Shown here: one piece after another, positions 21,862-23,107 of the stretch | How positions within the stretch are numbered: position 1 is the stretch's first letter | Layout: every line of letters starts with the position of its first letter | NCBI GenBank assembly: GCA_003557485.1 | Contig: PWOI01000147.1 | Span: 1-23,107, forward strand | Source: Elusimicrobiota bacterium | GTDB lineage: Bacteria > CG03 > SLGR01 > PWQF01 | DNA: 23,107 bases | Direction of reading: 5' to 3' | Notes under the pieces: model-generated | Told to the model about the DNA's origin: nothing | Seen by the model: only the letters and a program-made list of their open reading frames with translations | Databases searched by the model: none | Program-made: the position numbers and the translations under genes

Positions 21862-23107
21862 ATGAACAGAAAAGAATTAATAACAAAACTTGAAGATATA
21901 GAATGGGAAGACTTTGAAGTAAAGCAGGCAAAATCCGCTCTGCCGAAAAGCAGTTGGGAAACTGTAAGCGCTTTTGCCAACACAGCCGGAGGCTGGCTTG
22001 TTTTCGGGGTTAAGAAAAATGGAAAAGATTATGCTGTAACGGGAATTAATAACCCCGAAAAAATCCTGAACGATTTTATGACGGTTCTGAGAGGTGATAA
22101 ATTTAATAAAAAAATACCGGTAAAGTGTAAAAAGTACAGGATTGAAGGCAAGGATGTCCTGGGTTTTTATGTCCCGTCAGTATCTTCAAAAAACAAGCCC
22201 GTTTATTTTAATTCCCAGAGTAATACGTTTATAAGAACCGGCAGCGGTGATCAGCGGGCCACAAAAGAAGAAATAGATTCTATGTACCGGATCTCTTCTT
22301 TTGACAGTAAGGACAGAGAAGTTACGGGTTTAACCCTTGATGACCTTAACGGGGAAACAATTGCTGATTACAGGAGGTATTTGGAGATTATTGAATCCGG
22401 ACACAGATACAATAAACTGTCTATTGAAGATATGCTTTCCAAATTGGAAATTCTCAAGGGAAAAAACATCACTGTCGGCGGACTGCTTGTCTTCGGGAGA
22501 GAAGAAAGTATAAGCCGGATTATTCCTGATTTCAGGATAGATTACCTGGAAATAATGGGCAGGTCGTATTCGGATGCTCCTGAAAGGTATAGCTACAGGC
22601 TTCCTCAGGAGGAAAATCTCTTCAGCTACTATTTCAGTATACTGGAAAGACTGATAAAAAAAATAGATATTCCCTTTAAGCTTAAAGGAACCTTCAGGGA
22701 CGAGAACCCTCCCCAGTTGATTGCGGCCCGCGAAGCGCTTGTGAATCTTCTTATGCACAGCGATTATTTCAGCGGCGCCAAACCCAGAATAAGAGCTTTT
22801 ATAGACAGAATAGAGTTCTTTAACCCCGGCGCGCTCCCCAAACCTCTGAAATATATAATAAGTGAGGATTTCTCTCTTCCCAGGAATCAGGTTATAGCCA
22901 AAACGTTCAGGGTAATAAGACTTTCCGAGAATATAGGTTCTGGATTTCATAAGATGATTAACGGATGGGAAGAATATTACAAAACAGAGCCGGAAGTTAC
23001 CGAAGACATTGACCACTACAAAATCATATTTTATTTTAATGGGAAAGGTTCCCAGAAAAGTTCCCAGAAAAGTTCCCAGAAAAGTTCCCAGAAAAGTTCC
23101 CAGAAAA
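21862..23107 (+). CDS. AlbA_2/HATPase_c_4 RecG-like putative transcriptional regulator (cut by window end)
   Basis: The frame is open from the ATG at 21862 to the window end (415 codons). The N-terminal AlbA_2 domain shows EWEDFEVKQAKS and ETVSAFANTAGGWLVFGVKK (about 14-52), with GINNPEKI next. A middle region (about 155-275) includes ITVGGLLVFGRE. The HATPase_c_4-like part has AAREALVNLLMHSDYF (288-303), FIDRIEFFNPGALPKP and LSENIGSGFHKMI (354-366). A repeat of SSQK begins at about residue 397, and a winged helix should follow outside the window. COG2865 members are often labelled RecG-like helicases or regulators, but their function is not established. It is the only undamaged member of three here, and no ribosome site is evident. 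Confidence 0.9.
   Translation, partial: MNRKELITKLEDIEWEDFEVKQAKSALPKSSWETVSAFANTAGGWLVFGVKKNGKDYAVTGINNPEKILNDFMTVLRGDKFNKKIPVKCKKYRIEGKDVLGFYVPSVSSKNKPVYFNSQSNTFIRTGSGDQRATKEEIDSMYRISSFDSKDREVTGLTLDDLNGETIADYRRYLEIIESGHRYNKLSIEDMLSKLEILKGKNITVGGLLVFGREESISRIIPDFRIDYLEIMGRSYSDAPERYSYRLPQEENLFSYYFSILERLIKKIDIPFKLKGTFRDENPPQLIAAREALVNLLMHSDYFSGAKPRIRAFIDRIEFFNPGALPKPLKYIISEDFSLPRNQVIAKTFRVIRLSENIGSGFHKMINGWEEYYKTEPEVTEDIDHYKIIFYFNGKGSQKSSQKSSQKSSQKSSQK
23047..23106 (+). repeat. Five tandem 12-bp units encoding SSQK, running off the window
   Basis: Units of AGT-TCC-CAG-AAA repeat in frame; the first begins GGT. Units 2-5 are identical to the base, so expansion is recent. The tract sits between the HATPase_c_4-like part and the expected winged helix, the same place as the GVSx repeat of the pseudogene at 13237-14032. 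The window ends within it, so the full copy number is unknown. Confidence 0.95.

Noticed and set aside
22330-23016. A long minus-strand open frame (228 residues)
   Set aside because: It is the antisense shadow of the AlbA_2 gene, whose + strand translation has clear domain motifs; no minus-strand gene in the window has independent support.

Overview
The window reads as an accessory glycan-biosynthesis locus from an uncultivated bacterium. All credible genes are on the + strand. Heavy use of AGG/AGA and ATA codons, the EPS-type MarR regulator and the number of DUF4143 ATPases resemble candidate-phylum genomes such as Omnitrophota. That placement is a low-confidence impression; no rRNA or other marker gene is present.

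Region 1 (1 to about 3830) is strongly AT-rich. It holds a broken or edge-truncated sulfotransferase, a radical SAM enzyme, a TagD-type cytidylyltransferase and two LicD-family proteins, which together suggest phospho-substituent decoration of a surface glycan. Two G8 tracts stand out in this AT-rich DNA.

Region 2 (3900-10184) has higher GC. It encodes a GT4 glycosyltransferase translationally coupled to a PiT-family sulfate permease (cysP), then APS kinase (cysC) and ATP sulfurylase (cysD, cysN). These would import sulfate and make PAPS. No PAPS reductase is seen, and a sulfotransferase lies at the left edge, so PAPS for sulfated glycans is the likeliest purpose. A DUF4143 ATPase gene is wedged between cysC and cysD.

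Region 3 (10185-15433) is a stack of small modules of lower GC: a DUF433/DUF5615 toxin-antitoxin pair, the tail of a second divergent cysN, an MNT/HEPN pair, a second DUF4143 ATPase, a decayed AlbA_2/RecG-like gene, a third DUF4143-like ATPase and a scrap of a hepT gene.

Region 4 (15434-21821) returns to glycan genes (GT2, GT4, GT2 and an EPS-type MarR regulator). They are interrupted at gene boundaries by a complete MntA/HepT pair and by a fourth DUF4143 ATPase followed by the 3' remnant of another AlbA_2 gene. An intact AlbA_2/HATPase gene then runs off the right edge inside a tetrapeptide-repeat tract.

The most unusual observations are four. (a) Fixed-period direct-repeat arrays (32, 32 and 23 bp) abut the start codons of three of the four DUF4143 ATPase genes; in two of them a sigma70-like promoter lies inside the array and predicts leaderless or near-leaderless mRNA. 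(b) DUF4143 ATPase and AlbA_2 genes recur next to each other, and the AlbA_2 partner is decayed beside each such ATPase. (c) Diverged duplications of host gene ends flank two inserted modules (the cysN tail; a 30-bp repeat at 19229 and 21219), as expected from homology-assisted insertion. (d) In-frame 12-bp repeats occur at the same linker position in two AlbA_2 proteins but encode different tetrapeptides.
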